Notes under the pieces: model-generated
Databases searched by the model: none
What the model saw: only the letters and a program-made list of their open reading frames with translations
Told to the model about the DNA's origin: nothing
In this document: positions 45,727 through 57,043 of the stretch, in pieces
Layout: each line of letters begins with the position of its first letter
Position numbering within the stretch: the stretch's first letter is position 1
NCBI GenBank assembly: GCA_032821775.1
Contig: JAVLRN010000019.1
Span: 62,001 to 126,000 of the forward strand
Direction of reading: 5' to 3'
DNA length: 64,000 bases
From: Sanguinoderma infundibulare
Lineage: Eukaryota; Basidiomycota; Agaricomycetes; Polyporales; Polyporaceae
Position numbers and translations under genes: made by a program

Positions 45727-48724
45727 ATGGCGCGGTCGCCGACACTGTTGCCGACGTCGCTCTCAACCCTCCGCTCACCATCTTCGACGATGGCCCCATC
45801 CCTCGCAGCATCCCGCCACATCGAGGTCCGGCCTGTTCGCGACACCCTTTCAGATAGCAATCCCCGCCCGCACAAGCGGCAGCGCATACATTCAAGTCCC
45901 AGCCCCCTCGCGGCCGACGACGGTTACTCCTCAGACCTCACCACTCTCCCTCCCAGCAGCAACCCTGCACTTCAATGTGGACCCCTATCTCGCACTTCGT
46001 CTGAAGGCGGTCTTAGGCCTATCCCTACAGCCATCCTACTCGTCAGCTTACCTTCCTTGCTCGCCCACCCTCCCGACCACAAGTACTACGTCCCATCGCT
46101 CGTCCTCTCGCTCACTGCTCTCCGAAAATGTCTCGCTCTTCCAGCGTTACCGCCAGATATCGAGTGTCGTGCATGGACCGGGTTGGCGGAGTTGGGTATG
46201 CGGGTGATTAGCGGAGGGTTTAGCCAGTCGGAGGAGCATGTTTGGGCGGGAGGGATTGAATCAGAGGTACGTGTTGTCGTCCCCATCCCAACCTTAGAAT
46301 GTCAATCAACGATTCCAAGGTCGAGAAGGCGCTAAGTCGAGGGGTGAGTGTGTTCACCACTTGCTCTCGCTCGGGACGGGACTGAAATACGTGTTCCCGA
46401 GTAGTCTATAATCGCACAGAAGGTACGCAACTGTTTTTAGCATATATACGCACACATTCTGGATTGTTAATTTACTGCGAAGCACCCCTCTCTACGCGCA
46501 TACAAGCATCAACTTGCGCTCCTACAAGCTCAGCTGTCGCACTGGCAACACAAGACTAAATTCGCCCGTAATCAACTCCGCAACCTCCTCGCATCATTCA
46601 TGCCCACAGACCCCTCACACGTAATCTACTCTGCCCAGCTCACACTCATCTCCTTCTTCACCACGCCTATGTCTGCCCCGAAGCCTTCCGCCACCCCCGC
46701 CAAATCTCGACCAAGCTCCTCGCACCAGCGGTGCGGGACATCGACCCCTCAGCCAAGCCCACAAGACGTCCACGCGGCGCTTGCAGTGGTTCAAGAGCTT
46801 GAAGATCGCGCGACGGCCCAGAAACACAACCAGGTGGCGCTTCTCGCCCGCGTCCTGCGGACCCGTATCCTCGCCGCTGCCGGGATGTGGGTAGACGTGC
46901 ACGACGCGCTGCAGCACGCAGAGGCTGCTCTCGGGCTGTCTTATGAGCCTACGTCGACCCCCAAAGGACGCAAGCCGCTGCACCCATCGCAGAGCAATGG
47001 CGTGGCGGACACGGGCGCGAAGCCGTCCAATATTCATGCGCCTGCGCCTGTCGAGCAGACGTTCATCATGTTTGAGAACGCGTTCGAGGCTGGTATGGCC
47101 GTCCACCTGCTCATGCTGTCCGTCGTGTATTTCACGCATGCCGGCCAGGCGGCAGAAGTCTCGCCACGACTGTCTCATCTACACGCATTGCTCGACTCCG
47201 AAGTCCTGGACAGGTTCCCGGACGGACACGTCGAGGTGAGCTTCCGTGCGGTGCCAACTGGGTCCTCCACTGACTGTATGCGCGACGTTCACTGCAGATT
47301 GCGCTTCCGGATGGTCCGTCGCTGGTGATCCAAGTGACCCACCCCCGTATACTGTTGTTGCTTGCGTTCCTTATTAGCAGCACGTCGAAACGAGATGCAG
47401 TCGGCCGGAAACCGAAGCGGAAAGTCTTTGCTACGGAAGGCCTCGCTACATGGGACGCCGAAGCTGCTCGCGAAATCTCCTGTACGTTGGAGTCATGCTT
47501 TCTATCTTACTTTCGTACTGACGGCCTGGTTTGCAGTCTCGCTGTGGGCGAGTGTTGGGGATGTACAGGAGGTCGAGGAGCGTTTGGCAAGAATCAAGGC
47601 CGACCTGCTGTGTGAGATTGTCGCAGTGAGTAATCGGTCTGTCGCCTCACCATCATCGTAGAGTATCTCACACGAACTGCCCAGATCTCGATCATGCGCA
47701 GTGAATTTGACACCGCAGAGGAAGTAAGCAGGATCCATCGTGAAGTAAGATCCGCATATTGATAAATAACCGCCACAGAGTCTCAACACGCTCATCGCGC
47801 ACACGCGCACCTACAACATCTTTCCGTTCTTCTCCGCTCGCATCGCCCTCCACCACGCGCACCTTTCGCACGCGCTCGCCCGTCCAGCGCGTGCCCTTCG
47901 CTGTTACCTCGCCGCCGCGCAACACTCCGAGCCAGGCAGCTTCGTTCACCTCTCTGCGCGAGCGGGCGAGGTATCGCTGTGTGTCGGCATTCACCGCCGG
48001 CGCGCCGCAATGGGCGACGGATGGCGAAAAGGTCTGTCAGCGGCTGACGACGACTGGCCCGACGGCTATGACGACTGGGACCGGATCGAGGCGCAGGGTA
48101 AAGAGGTCATCAAGTTGTCTCGGGGGATGGGCGGGACACTGGAGGCGATCGGGCAGGTGCTCGAGTCGTGTATCACCCCGGAGATCTTGAAGTCCAAGTG
48201 CGTCCTCGTCCACATTGCGTCCGCCCGGAGTCGTGCTAACTGAATCGTGCTCAGGCAACATCTGAAGCTCGCGCTGGAACTCGCAACGAAGGCGCAGGAC
48301 AACCACTTGCGCGCGCTCGTCCTCGCGCTCGTGTCGGCACATTATCTGCACACGGCGGGAGACCATGCGCGCGCGATGCTTCAAACGTGTGAGCAGCTCT
48401 CGGCGGGGCTCGGTGCTCAGGCGAAAGCTGTAGCTGTACCGGGTGGAGAGGATGGCTCCAGCAGCAGCGGCACCCCTGCCGCCGCCACGCCCACGACGGT
48501 GACGAGAGCAACGAGCGTGGGGAATGCGCCGCTCGGGCTGTGGGTCGGGGAGCGGTTCTTGGGTGAGTGGCATCCGTCTTGTCTAGCTTAGATGTGGCTA
48601 ATGGTAGTGCGCAGAGCTTTATAGACGGTTCGGCAAGGACGCGCGCGCGCAGAAGCAGGCGGGAGTGAATGCGCAGTTCGCGAGGGCCGTGGAGGAGCTC
48701 GCGGAGAGGGGAAAGTCGGATTAA
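45727..48724 (+). CDS. MAU2: Cohesin loader subunit MAU2/SCC4
   Basis: Ten exons join in phase to 827 residues: 45727-46266, 46320-46343, 46405-46422, 46483-47235, 47298-47481, 47537-47625, 47685-47723, 47779-48197, 48255-48562, 48615-48724. The helical TPR-like sequence matches the family: HQLALLQAQLSHWQHKTKFA and NQLRNLLASFMP, FENAFEAGMAVHLLMLSVVY, SLNTLIAHTRTYNIFPFFSA, QHLKLALELATKAQDNHLRA, and the end PLGLWVGERFLELYRRFGKD. About 100 N-terminal residues are disordered. A second in-frame ATG at 45790 could be the true start. With SCC2/NIPBL it loads cohesin on chromatin. The 5' part lies in the inverted repeat and is duplicated, broken, at 51650-51940. Confidence 0.9.
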
Positions 48725-49860
48725 CCGATGGCTAGTCGCTGGTAGCAGCCGGTGCGCCCGCGTTTCCGAGTCCGATACTCATGTCGTTTGTTTTACTGTC
48801 ATCATTTTGTTGTTGATGTCGCTTTCTTCGTCTTCGCTGTCGCGTTTATTCCATGATGTCGGTGATGCGCAATGATTCTCATGAGGGACTTGAGACCTGC
48901 TGCGCTCTCCCCACAGACATGCTCTGTCCGGAGGCGAGTCCAACGCGTTGAATCTTCAACTTCTAGCTCGGACCGTCGGCCACGCCGCGCGTCTCCGCCT
49001 ACGAGCGGCTCATATGCTTGACCGTGATCGCTCCGCGCAAGGGGATCGGCTCGCGCGACGCAGACGTGGATCGGGGAAGAGTATGCGCATCTCAATGCCA
49101 GCCAGCATAATGGGCTGCGCTACGTCGCTTTCGCGGCCCCACTGGAGGTCTCTATCGATTGGCGGGAAGAATACTTCGGGAGCCGCTCGCCGTGGAGGTG
49201 GTGGAAAGTGGACAGGAGGATTACCGGTACGGGCAAACGTGACGAACGTGAACGCGGAAACGGAGTTCGTGTTCAGGAGGGAGGTTCCAGCATGGGAGGG
49301 GGAGCGGGTGAGAGCGTATCTGCGCGATGCTGACGTACGGACAGTCCGGGAGTTTGACGGTGAGCAGGTTTGGTTGTTCTCTGGACGTGGACAGGAGAGT
49401 AATAACTAATGACCTGTGTCACAAGTAGAGATATTTGTCGCCCTTCCCTGAGAAAGCGGATCACGGTCGGAAACGATAGACAGCGCCGGTCAGTCCTCTG
49501 CCAGCTTCCCTTCAAGCCGGTCACGGTCAACCAGAGATCCCGGATGGAGACGCCGAAGTGCACTGGCTGGTTGCGTCCTGAGTCGTTACACTCACTAGTA
49601 TGTGGCCGCCGCGTTTTTGTTCGCAAGCGCCATACTTCCTTGAAGACTAACGCCTGCTGTTTAACGGCGGGTGCATGGGCGACCCACTCCGGGGCGTGAC
49701 AGAATCTAGAACCTGGCAGAACGTCGTTCAGCGCTCAGCATCAACATGTCCATGTCAGACAAGGAAGGTATGACCAAACAATGGATTGGCATTGTTCAGA
49801 AACCAGCGTGTAAACAAGTTTAAGGTTCGAGCGCTTTGACAGCATCAACCGCTCGAACCG
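48725..49860. pseudogene. Region with F-box-type gene debris
   Basis: Plus-strand fragments near 49078-49410 read YAHLNASQHNGLRYVAFAAP and VPAWEGERVRAYLRDADVRT in different frames, like the C-terminal part of fungal F-box proteins. No intact gene. From about 49740 the sequence resembles the region upstream of the right-arm F-box gene (from about 52780), marking the start of a third copy of that module. Confidence 0.4.
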
Positions 49861-50016
49861 CAGCTTATAAGTACAACCACCGGGCGCTGAGAGCAAGCCT
49901 GCAACTCATCTCTGTATACTCATTCGCTACTCCACCGAACCAGGTATGTGAACCCATCGTATCGCCCAGTGTTATTCTAGGAGTTGACCGTTAATGCTTC
50001 AGCTGGCTCTGCAACA

Positions 50017-51165
50017 ATGGCGACAACGCCTCGCCTATACCACGACATCCTTTGTCTTATCTTCGAACTGGTGGATGGACAACCCTGTGAGTACATCGCA
50101 CCCGAGTACAACAAAGCCAAGGACAAATCGGTAGTCGGAACGTGGGCCTCCTCTGCCCTGGTCTGTCGCCAATGGACCACCCCCGCCCAGCTCGTCCTCT
50201 ACAGAAGGGTCTTCCTAACCATCATGTTCAATCCCTCGCGCAACGTTCGCGCCATCCTCTTCGCCCGCACTATGCACAGCTCTCCCCACCTCCGTGCCTT
50301 GCTCCGCCACTTCTCGCTCACCGTTGAGGGCGTCGCCGACCTCCAGGCGGACCTCATCGACTGGATGCACGACGTCCCCGTAGGTTCCCTCCTGAGCCTC
50401 GAGTCGTCTTTGAAGTATCGCGAGCAGCCCGCCCAGCTCACCTTCTGTCGCGCCCCCGCCATCCACCACGTGAAGGAGCTCATTCTGTGCGGACACCAAC
50501 CACCGGAGTTCCTTGGTGCGATAGGCTCTTTTCCGAACCTCGAGAAGGTAAAGATTCAATCCGACGAACGTACCAAGAAGGTTAATACCTGGTACGGCGT
50601 GGAGGTCACGCTCCCACCGACGGTTCGGACAGTCGACATCGACGCCTGGACCGAGACGTCGACAAGCCTCACCGGGGTCGTCAAGTTCATCCGTCACGCT
50701 GCGTCCGCAAGGCACGTCCGAGCTCTTTCGATCCGCCTCGCGTCCCCCCTAATGACTAAGTCGGCCGGCACTGCGATCGCTGAGGATCTGGTTTCCGACA
50801 TCAACCCCGACCTGCGGGAATTCCGCGTCACGATTTGTGGGCGGTGGAAACTGGAAGTGCCGTTTCTGGACGACCTCGTACTCCGCACTCCCTCTCTGGA
50901 ACGCCTCGCGGTTGATGAGGGCAATTTTACCGACCGTCTCTTCTCCCGCCTCCCTGCGACTCTGAAATCCCTCAGAGTGATGAACTTTGCGAACCCTTTC
51001 CCCCACGAAGCTGGCCTCGAGCACCTGTTGGAGCGCGCGAGGAGAGGCGAGATAGCACTTGCCGAGATAGAGTTCTCCGCCCAGAAGCTCGCGGTCAAGA
51101 AGCAACTTGCTGGTCTCCCCGCCGCTTGCAAGGAGAGCCATGTCGCGTTCCGGTGGATTTTTTGA
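50017..51165 (+). CDS. F-box protein, paralogue 2 (between the arms)
   Basis: Single exon, 382 residues, start placed at MATTPRLYHDILCLIFELVD by alignment with its paralogues (an ATG 11 codons upstream lies in the leader intron). It has the same WASSALVCRQWTTPAQLVLY motif and leucine-rich remainder, but is more diverged than the two arm copies are from each other. The leader has a TATAAG box at about 49865 and a conserved leader intron ending CTTCAG. Likely SCF adaptor. Confidence 0.87.
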   Translation: MATTPRLYHDILCLIFELVDGQPCEYIAPEYNKAKDKSVVGTWASSALVCRQWTTPAQLVLYRRVFLTIMFNPSRNVRAILFARTMHSSPHLRALLRHFSLTVEGVADLQADLIDWMHDVPVGSLLSLESSLKYREQPAQLTFCRAPAIHHVKELILCGHQPPEFLGAIGSFPNLEKVKIQSDERTKKVNTWYGVEVTLPPTVRTVDIDAWTETSTSLTGVVKFIRHAASARHVRALSIRLASPLMTKSAGTAIAEDLVSDINPDLREFRVTICGRWKLEVPFLDDLVLRTPSLERLAVDEGNFTDRLFSRLPATLKSLRVMNFANPFPHEAGLEHLLERARRGEIALAEIEFSAQKLAVKKQLAGLPAACKESHVAFRWIF

Positions 51166-51649
51166 CTCAGAGACGGAGGTACATAGCAATTGGGGAGCTG
51201 TGCGGGTTTTTGTTAATGCTATCTGTGGTTCTGTTGTTCAATGCGATGTTCACCACATATATATATATGTAGACTACTAATCAATGTGCCAATATGGTTG
51301 AAGTGTGGCAGAAGGCGTACGTTACCGTAGACCCGTCTCCGCGTTCAGACGACGACTCAGAACTGGGTTTTAGGACCTCCGAAATTGTGGCGATTGAGGT
51401 CAGAGGCGGTGCTCGGATCGCCAGGCCAAGAACGATGGTGGCACCGGAGCGGCCTGATGACACATGTTCATAGACCAAACAGAGTGAGAGAAATACAATT
51501 TTATAGTAGCGCTTAGGTCAGTTATGGCTTATGTGGCTACGCAAGCGTGTGGGTGGGGAAGGGTGTGTACAGTATGGTATCGTAAAGTATTGTAAGGTTC
51601 CCGTTGTCCATCCAAGGAAGGTGCCCAGGCTGCTGGTCGTCGTAGATGA
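51166..51649. other. Intergenic with (AT)n tract
   Basis: No gene. A short AT dinucleotide run (CATATATATATATG) lies near 51255-51269. Confidence 0.45.
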
Positions 51650-51940
51650 CTACGTCCGCCCGTGGACAGCTCCTCGGGAGGTCGAGAAGGCCCCGGCACC
51701 GCGTGAGAGGGCCATCGAGCTGCCGTCTGCTGCCGTCTGGGCGTGAATATTGGCCGCGAGGGGGCTGGGACTTGAATGTATGCGCTGCCGCTTGTGCGGG
51801 CGGGGATTTCTGTCTGAAAGGGAGTCACGAACAGGCCGGACCTCGATGTGGCGGGATGCTGCGAGGGATGGGGCCATCGTCGAAGATGGTGAGCGGAGGG
51901 TTGAGAGCGACGTCGGCAACAGTGTCGGCGACCGCGCCAT
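51650..51940 (-). pseudogene. Truncated MAU2 5' end (right arm)
   Basis: The minus strand repeats the MAU2 start (MARSPTLLPTSLSTLRSPSS, then MAPSLAASRHIEVRP) for about 63 codons with few changes. At 51752 it runs into unrelated sequence and a stop. It keeps the upstream region of MAU2, so it may still have promoter activity. Confidence 0.8.
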
Positions 51941-52077
51941 TCAGCGTGACACCGGATCGGGCGCTAATAGAGTCACCGACGCGTGACGTAACGCGTTATT
52001 GGTCGCGTGTGACTTGAGCCAACCATTCCCCCATCGAAAACATTGAAACGTCCTGTGTATGTGCATGAGTGTGTTAT

Positions 52078-52768
52078 CTACGAGAACGCACAAGTCGTCA
52101 CAGGGATACACTTCTTCCGTAACAATGTGAATATTCGGGACTCTACACTATCTGTACTAGTAAACACATAAGTACGGCGCGTCCGGGGCGTCCGGCGCCG
52201 GATCTGAAAAGGGATCCGTGGAAAGTCCGATGTAGTATACAAGAGCGTCTTCATGCGCGAAATCGACACCTAGGTCGCTTGGAGCCAGTTCGAGGGTATT
52301 GAGCGTGAGTGGATCGAAGGCGTTGGAAGAGAATTTGCTCGCCCTCCAAGTGCCAAGGACAGATGAGTTGCGCCCCGCGAACAACTGTCGATTAGAATAA
52401 GATGTTTTGAAACAACTCGGAGAGAACTCCAGCGTCCCAACAGAGAAGGAGGCTGAGCAGCGCTTCAAATCGCACGCGATCTATCCAGTGGAAAGGTTGA
52501 GTAGCGGAGTCGTTCATAATGGTGACGGAAACTTGGTGTCGAATTGAGGGGCGCGGGACACGTTCCGACTCTACGAGCAAAGAGTCTCGCAGATCGGTCA
52601 GCAGCGTGATCGGGATCGTCGGTAACCAGGAGAACGACGGAGTGACATAGGACCGCTTGTCCACGGGCAGTCCACTGTCGACAGACAAGTGCCACGGCAA
52701 AACAGAGATGGGCTTTGAGACCATGGAGGGCTTCAAAGAACCGCCGCAAGACGGCGTCGTTCAGGATT
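52078..52768 (-). pseudogene. F-box-like gene, broken (right arm)
   Basis: Mirror of 44661-45586 without the MITE-like insert. The F-box part (LRRFFEALHGLKAHLCFAVA, LVCRQWTARGQAV) is intact, but a TGA follows LDRSRAI where the left copy has AGA, and a 4-bp length difference shifts the later frame. So the two mirror copies are broken in different ways. Confidence 0.65.
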
Positions 52769-53097
52769 CTGAAGAAAGATCGATGTCAGACAAGAATGTA
52801 CACATAGAGCAAACAATGGATGGATATTGTTCAGGCGGCGGTGTCGTGAGCTCCGAGCTCCACAGCTTTGACCGCTGATTCTAAGTACGATTGTGGTCGT
52901 TGACGACGTTTGTGGCTTCTATTAAGCGCTGAAAGTGCCTACAGCATATAAGTACAACCACGGGGCGCTGAGAGCAAACCTGCAACTCATCTTTGTACGC
53001 TCATTCACTACTCCACCACACCAGGTATGTCGCCTGATCTTATCGGCCGATAATATTCTAGGAGCTGACCGTTAATGCTTCAGCTGGCTCTGCGACA
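52769..53097. promoter_or_regulatory. Promoter and leader intron of the right-arm F-box gene
   Basis: CATATAAG at 52945-52952 as TATA box; a probable 59-bp leader intron at 53025-53083 (GTATGT...CTTCAG) ending 14 bp before the ATG. The same arrangement occurs before 50017 and, mirrored, before 44331. Confidence 0.6.
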
Positions 53098-54222
53098 ATG
53101 CCCAGGCTCAACCACGACGTCCTTCGTCTCATCTTTGAACGGGTGGATGGACAACCCGGCGAGTACATCAAACCCAAGCACAAATCGGCAGCCGGAACGT
53201 GGGCCTCTTCCGCTCTGGTCTGCCGCCAATGGACCACCCCAGCCCAGCTCGTCCTCTACAGAAGGGTCTTCCTAACCATCATGTCCAATCCCTCGCGCAA
53301 CGTTCGAGCCATCCTCTTCGCCCACACTATGCACAGCTCTCCCCACCTCCGCGCCCTGCTCCGCCATTTCTCCCTCTCGGTCGAAGGCGTCGCCAACCTC
53401 CAGGCGGACCTCGTCGACTGGATGCACGACGTCCCCGTAGGTTCCCTCCAGAGCCTGGAGTCGTCTTTGAAGCATCGCGAGCAGCCCGCCCAGCTCACCT
53501 TCTATCGCGCCCCCGCTATCCGCCACGTGAAGGAGCTCACTCTGCGCGGACACCAACCACCGGAATTCCTCCGCGCACTAGGCTCTTTTCCGAACCTCGA
53601 GAAGGTAAAGATTCAATTCGACGACCTTGTCAAGAAGGTCAACACCTGGGACGGCGTGGAGGTCACCCTCCCGCAGACGGTTCGGACGGTCGACATCAAC
53701 GCTTGCACTGACGGATGTCTCACCGGGATTGTCAAGTTCATCCGTCACGCAGCGTCTGCACGGCACGTCCAAGTTCTTGCGATCCGCCTCGTGCCCCCTC
53801 TAAATAACGAGTCGGGCGGCGCTGCGATCGCTGAGGCTCTGCTTTCCGACATCAACCCCGGCCTCCGGGAATTCCGCCTGGAGAGCCTGACCTGGAAGCC
53901 GGAACGCCCATTCATGGACGACCTCGTCCTACGCACCCCCGAGCTGGAGCGCCTCGAAATCGTTCTCACCACGTTCACCGACCAGCTCTTCTTCCGCCTC
54001 CCTGCGACTCTGAAATCCCTCACCGTCTCAGCCTCCTTCACTGATCACTCCTTCCCCCACGAAGCCGGGCTGGTACACTTGCTCGAGCGGGTGAGACAAC
54101 GCAAGATCGCACTCACTGAGATAGCATTCCACCCCGGGACACTCGCGATCAAGAACCAATTGGTTCGACTCCCCGCCGCTTGCCACGAGAGCGGTGTCGC
54201 CTTCCGGTGGCTTGACTACTGA
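53098..54222 (+). CDS. F-box protein, paralogue 3 (right arm)
   Basis: Single exon, 374 residues (MPRLNHDVLRLIFERVDGQP; WASSALVCRQWTTPAQLVLY). Closest to the left-arm gene 43198-44331, of which it is the mirror copy; both frames are intact despite divergence, suggesting the coding sequence has been kept under selection. Likely SCF substrate adaptor. Confidence 0.88.
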   Translation: MPRLNHDVLRLIFERVDGQPGEYIKPKHKSAAGTWASSALVCRQWTTPAQLVLYRRVFLTIMSNPSRNVRAILFAHTMHSSPHLRALLRHFSLSVEGVANLQADLVDWMHDVPVGSLQSLESSLKHREQPAQLTFYRAPAIRHVKELTLRGHQPPEFLRALGSFPNLEKVKIQFDDLVKKVNTWDGVEVTLPQTVRTVDINACTDGCLTGIVKFIRHAASARHVQVLAIRLVPPLNNESGGAAIAEALLSDINPGLREFRLESLTWKPERPFMDDLVLRTPELERLEIVLTTFTDQLFFRLPATLKSLTVSASFTDHSFPHEAGLVHLLERVRQRKIALTEIAFHPGTLAIKNQLVRLPAACHESGVAFRWLDY

Positions 54223-54469
54223 GGTGGTTTTGGGGATTGAGCGCGTTTGAGGCGCCACGCCTTTGTCAATATCGATTCGATTGTCGTCATGTATGTAGTC
54301 AATGCGCGGATGTGATGGCAATGTCGCACAGGATAAGCATAGCGATGGCTCCAGATCGTGCGAGAAGCAAACGAATTCAATCATATTATAGGCGCTACAG
54401 TGGTCACTGAGGCAGTGCTCGGCTTTCCGGGCCGAGAATCGTGACCGCATTATGATTGGCTCGCGTCGC

Positions 54470-57043
54470 AGCAAAGGAGACGACAGTGACGCATCTTGTT
54501 CCCGACCACCATGGTCGTCCCACTCCCGCCGACGGTAGTCCCTCGTATATGCTGCTTTTTTGTGCAGACGATCTCAAGAGCTTAGCGATAAGCAGTCGAA
54601 CCCTGTCCTCGGCGGCCCTACAGAAGATCTGGCATACACTTCCTTCGTTCGCGACATTCGTCTACACGCTACCCCCGGAGGCCTGGACATGCGAGGACAG
54701 CGAGGAAGTGCATCGGAGGTTGTTTTCTCACCAAACACGAACTTTCGTAAGTGTAAAAAATTCTTCATCACCCCGGAGGTGGGCAGGCCCCCGTCAGGTT
54801 GTGCTCCAAATCGACCGCCAGTGGCCCATCGTCCATGCCCGCGGCTCGAGCGTGGTTCTAACGGCTCCAGAGCGGTTATCGATCGCCCGCACGGCGTGAA
54901 AAGTCTCATTTGCTGCCCAGAAGAGTGCTTGTAAAAATATTTTCTTGCCTCGACATTTCCTCATATTTCTCACGATGTCGACACGTTGCTTTCCCCTGCC
55001 ATTTTCCACGTAGGTCCGTACAATCCTCGAAGATATACCTTTCCACTGCGAATGTCAGGGAAAGGATGCCTTTTTGGAGCGTACCAAAGGAAAGACAGGC
55101 AAAGGCCTGCCCCATTTCCCATAGCGTTACCTTTTCAGTCTGCGATAATTGACTTCACAGGTTATCATTTCTCCCAAGAGACATGTGAGGATAAGGTTCC
55201 GGCAACGAAACCTTGGGCAACCTTTTCATGAGCATTTTCCTGTTCCGCGAATCGGGACCTGCTGGTCGTGCCGGAAAGGGTTCACGTTGTTCCCCCGCCC
55301 GGACGAAAGGACGGTCTGGTGACGCCTGCGACTTGGGATCGCTTTGAGCTCATCAATGTCCCGCTCGTGCTCGTATCACAGCTTACGTCGGCTTCTCTAC
55401 CCGTTTGACATTCCGTTTTTTGTGCTGTCCTCGTAGTTGCAGATACTTGCAAAATGGTTTCCATGATTTACTTACTTTTTGACAGATTCCTACCCGCGAA
55501 TTGGTCGCAGATGACTTCACAAGATTCCACGTCTATGCTCCGTTGGTTCAAATCATCAGCGAACCTTGGCTTCCAGGTCGAAAAGGCCTATTCTCAGCTC
55601 CATTATGGGATAGCTTCCAGCGACATTGTGCGGACCACCTCCCGAACTTACACACGCTAATCTGCCGCGAGCGAAGCTCAGAAGCACGGCGCTTTGCAGA
55701 TCCCTTCCATATATTCCTTGGGCCTTCCATCCGCAGCTTCGACTTAGCCACTTACCGGTCCAGGTACGACCTATTGTACCTCTTCGATGCCGCAGCCCGT
55801 CCCCCCAAGCACACGAAGATAAGATCTTGCTGCAGCTGCTCAACCATCTTCGGCGACACTGTCCACGGATGCACAACTTCAGTCTCGACGCATCCCCTTT
55901 CTCATTCTATGTCGCAGATCCACTCGCAGAGGCCATCTGTAGATGGAACCATTTGTGGTCTCTTCAGGCACTCACAACTCCGCTCAAAGCGAATGCTCTC
56001 AAGCACCTCGCCGCGCTCCCTTGCCTGCGCCTGCTGAAGCAAGTATCGACCTTCTAAGCGGGGCTCTGGCTGATGCACTCGCCGCGTGTCCCCATGGATC
56101 CCCGAGCTTTACGGCCTTGCGCGAGCTCGTGGTGTACAGCAAACAGCTGGATACCTGCACCCAGATTGTCGCAACCATACAATCCCCATTCCTGGACGAT
56201 GTCACCCTGCACGCGAACGACTACGCCTCAGCATCGACCATCGGGGCCTTGTGCGTCGCGCTTCCTCGCCATGCAGCCCTCAAACGGTTGCTCATCCGAC
56301 CCGGCATTGGCATCCGCGAACGGGCGCGCAGGCTGCGGCGGGAGTCCAATTCCCAGACCGCCTCAGAGCCCATCGCTGATGTACCCGATAGCGAGCCCGT
56401 GCCGCTGCCACTGGCTATCCTCCAGCCGCTGCTCTCCCTTCACGCCCTGGAAGAAATCTCCCTTGACGGTACCTGCTACGCCTCGCTCGACGACGCCGCC
56501 ATCGCGCCGCTCGTGCTCGCATGGCCCCAGCTGCGCAGCGCGAGCCTCTGTCCGGCGGCGCCCTATCCGTCCCAGACGTGTGTCACCTTCACGGGCCTCT
56601 TGCCTCTCGCCACGTTGTGCAAATTGGACACTGTTGAGATCGCGCTGTCCGACGTCGACGCCAGTGCTGTGGACGCCGCGTTCAGCATGTGGTCCCCTGC
56701 GGTTTACCAGCGGCAGCGTGGCACCTGTCCCCTCCGGGTGCTGGGTGTTGGACGCGCGCGACTCGACTCGGCGAATGTGGCGGGCGCGGCTGCGGCGTTG
56801 TCGGCGTGGTTCCCGAGGTTGCAGCGGGTGCAGTGCCGGATGGACGTCGAATACACGACGGCCGAGTTGCAGAGGATAGGGTTCGGGCATGTCGACGAGA
56901 CGGCCGACTTGCGCTCGAGGTGGCTCACGGTTGGGGACACGGTTCAGGGGTTCGCTACGGTGCGGGAGCAGGAGCGGCTCTGGGGGTTGAGCGAAGACGA
57001 TGAACATGAGGATGGGGTGAGTCTCTCATTTGTGTTGACATGA
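54470..57043 (+). pseudogene. Larger F-box-type gene, probably damaged
   Basis: F-box-type blocks lie in order: LKSLAISSRTLSSAALQKIW with FATFVYTLPPEAWTCEDSEE (about 54570-54740); VADDFTRFHVYAPLVQIISE to RSFDLATYRS (about 55488-55763); AHEDKILLQLLNHLRRHCPR to LKHLAALPCLRLLK (55796-56040); and a long frame (56046-57043) with FTALRELVVYSKQLDTCTQI. Between 54745 and 55487 lies about 740 bp that does not fit. The step at 55764-55795 would need a 32-bp intron, and the step near 56040 looks like a frameshift. I think it is degenerating, but an unusual intron pattern cannot be excluded. Confidence 0.55.

Larger units (their letters stand above)
42745..45915. repeat. Left arm of a large inverted repeat
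   Basis: The reverse complement aligns along its length with 51752 to about 54700: MAU2 5' end, F-box-like relic, shared promoter, intact F-box gene and its 3' flank, then the start of another F-box-type gene. The arms are diverged by scattered substitutions and by one about 200-bp insertion in this arm (45148-45349). Confidence 0.9.
51752..54700. repeat. Right arm of the large inverted repeat
   Basis: Mirror of 42745-45915. The inner boundary is sharp: similarity stops right after the MAU2-derived CCTCGCGGCC string (51752 here, 45915 in the other arm). The spacer between arms is about 5.8 kb and contains MAU2 and a third F-box gene. Confidence 0.9.
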
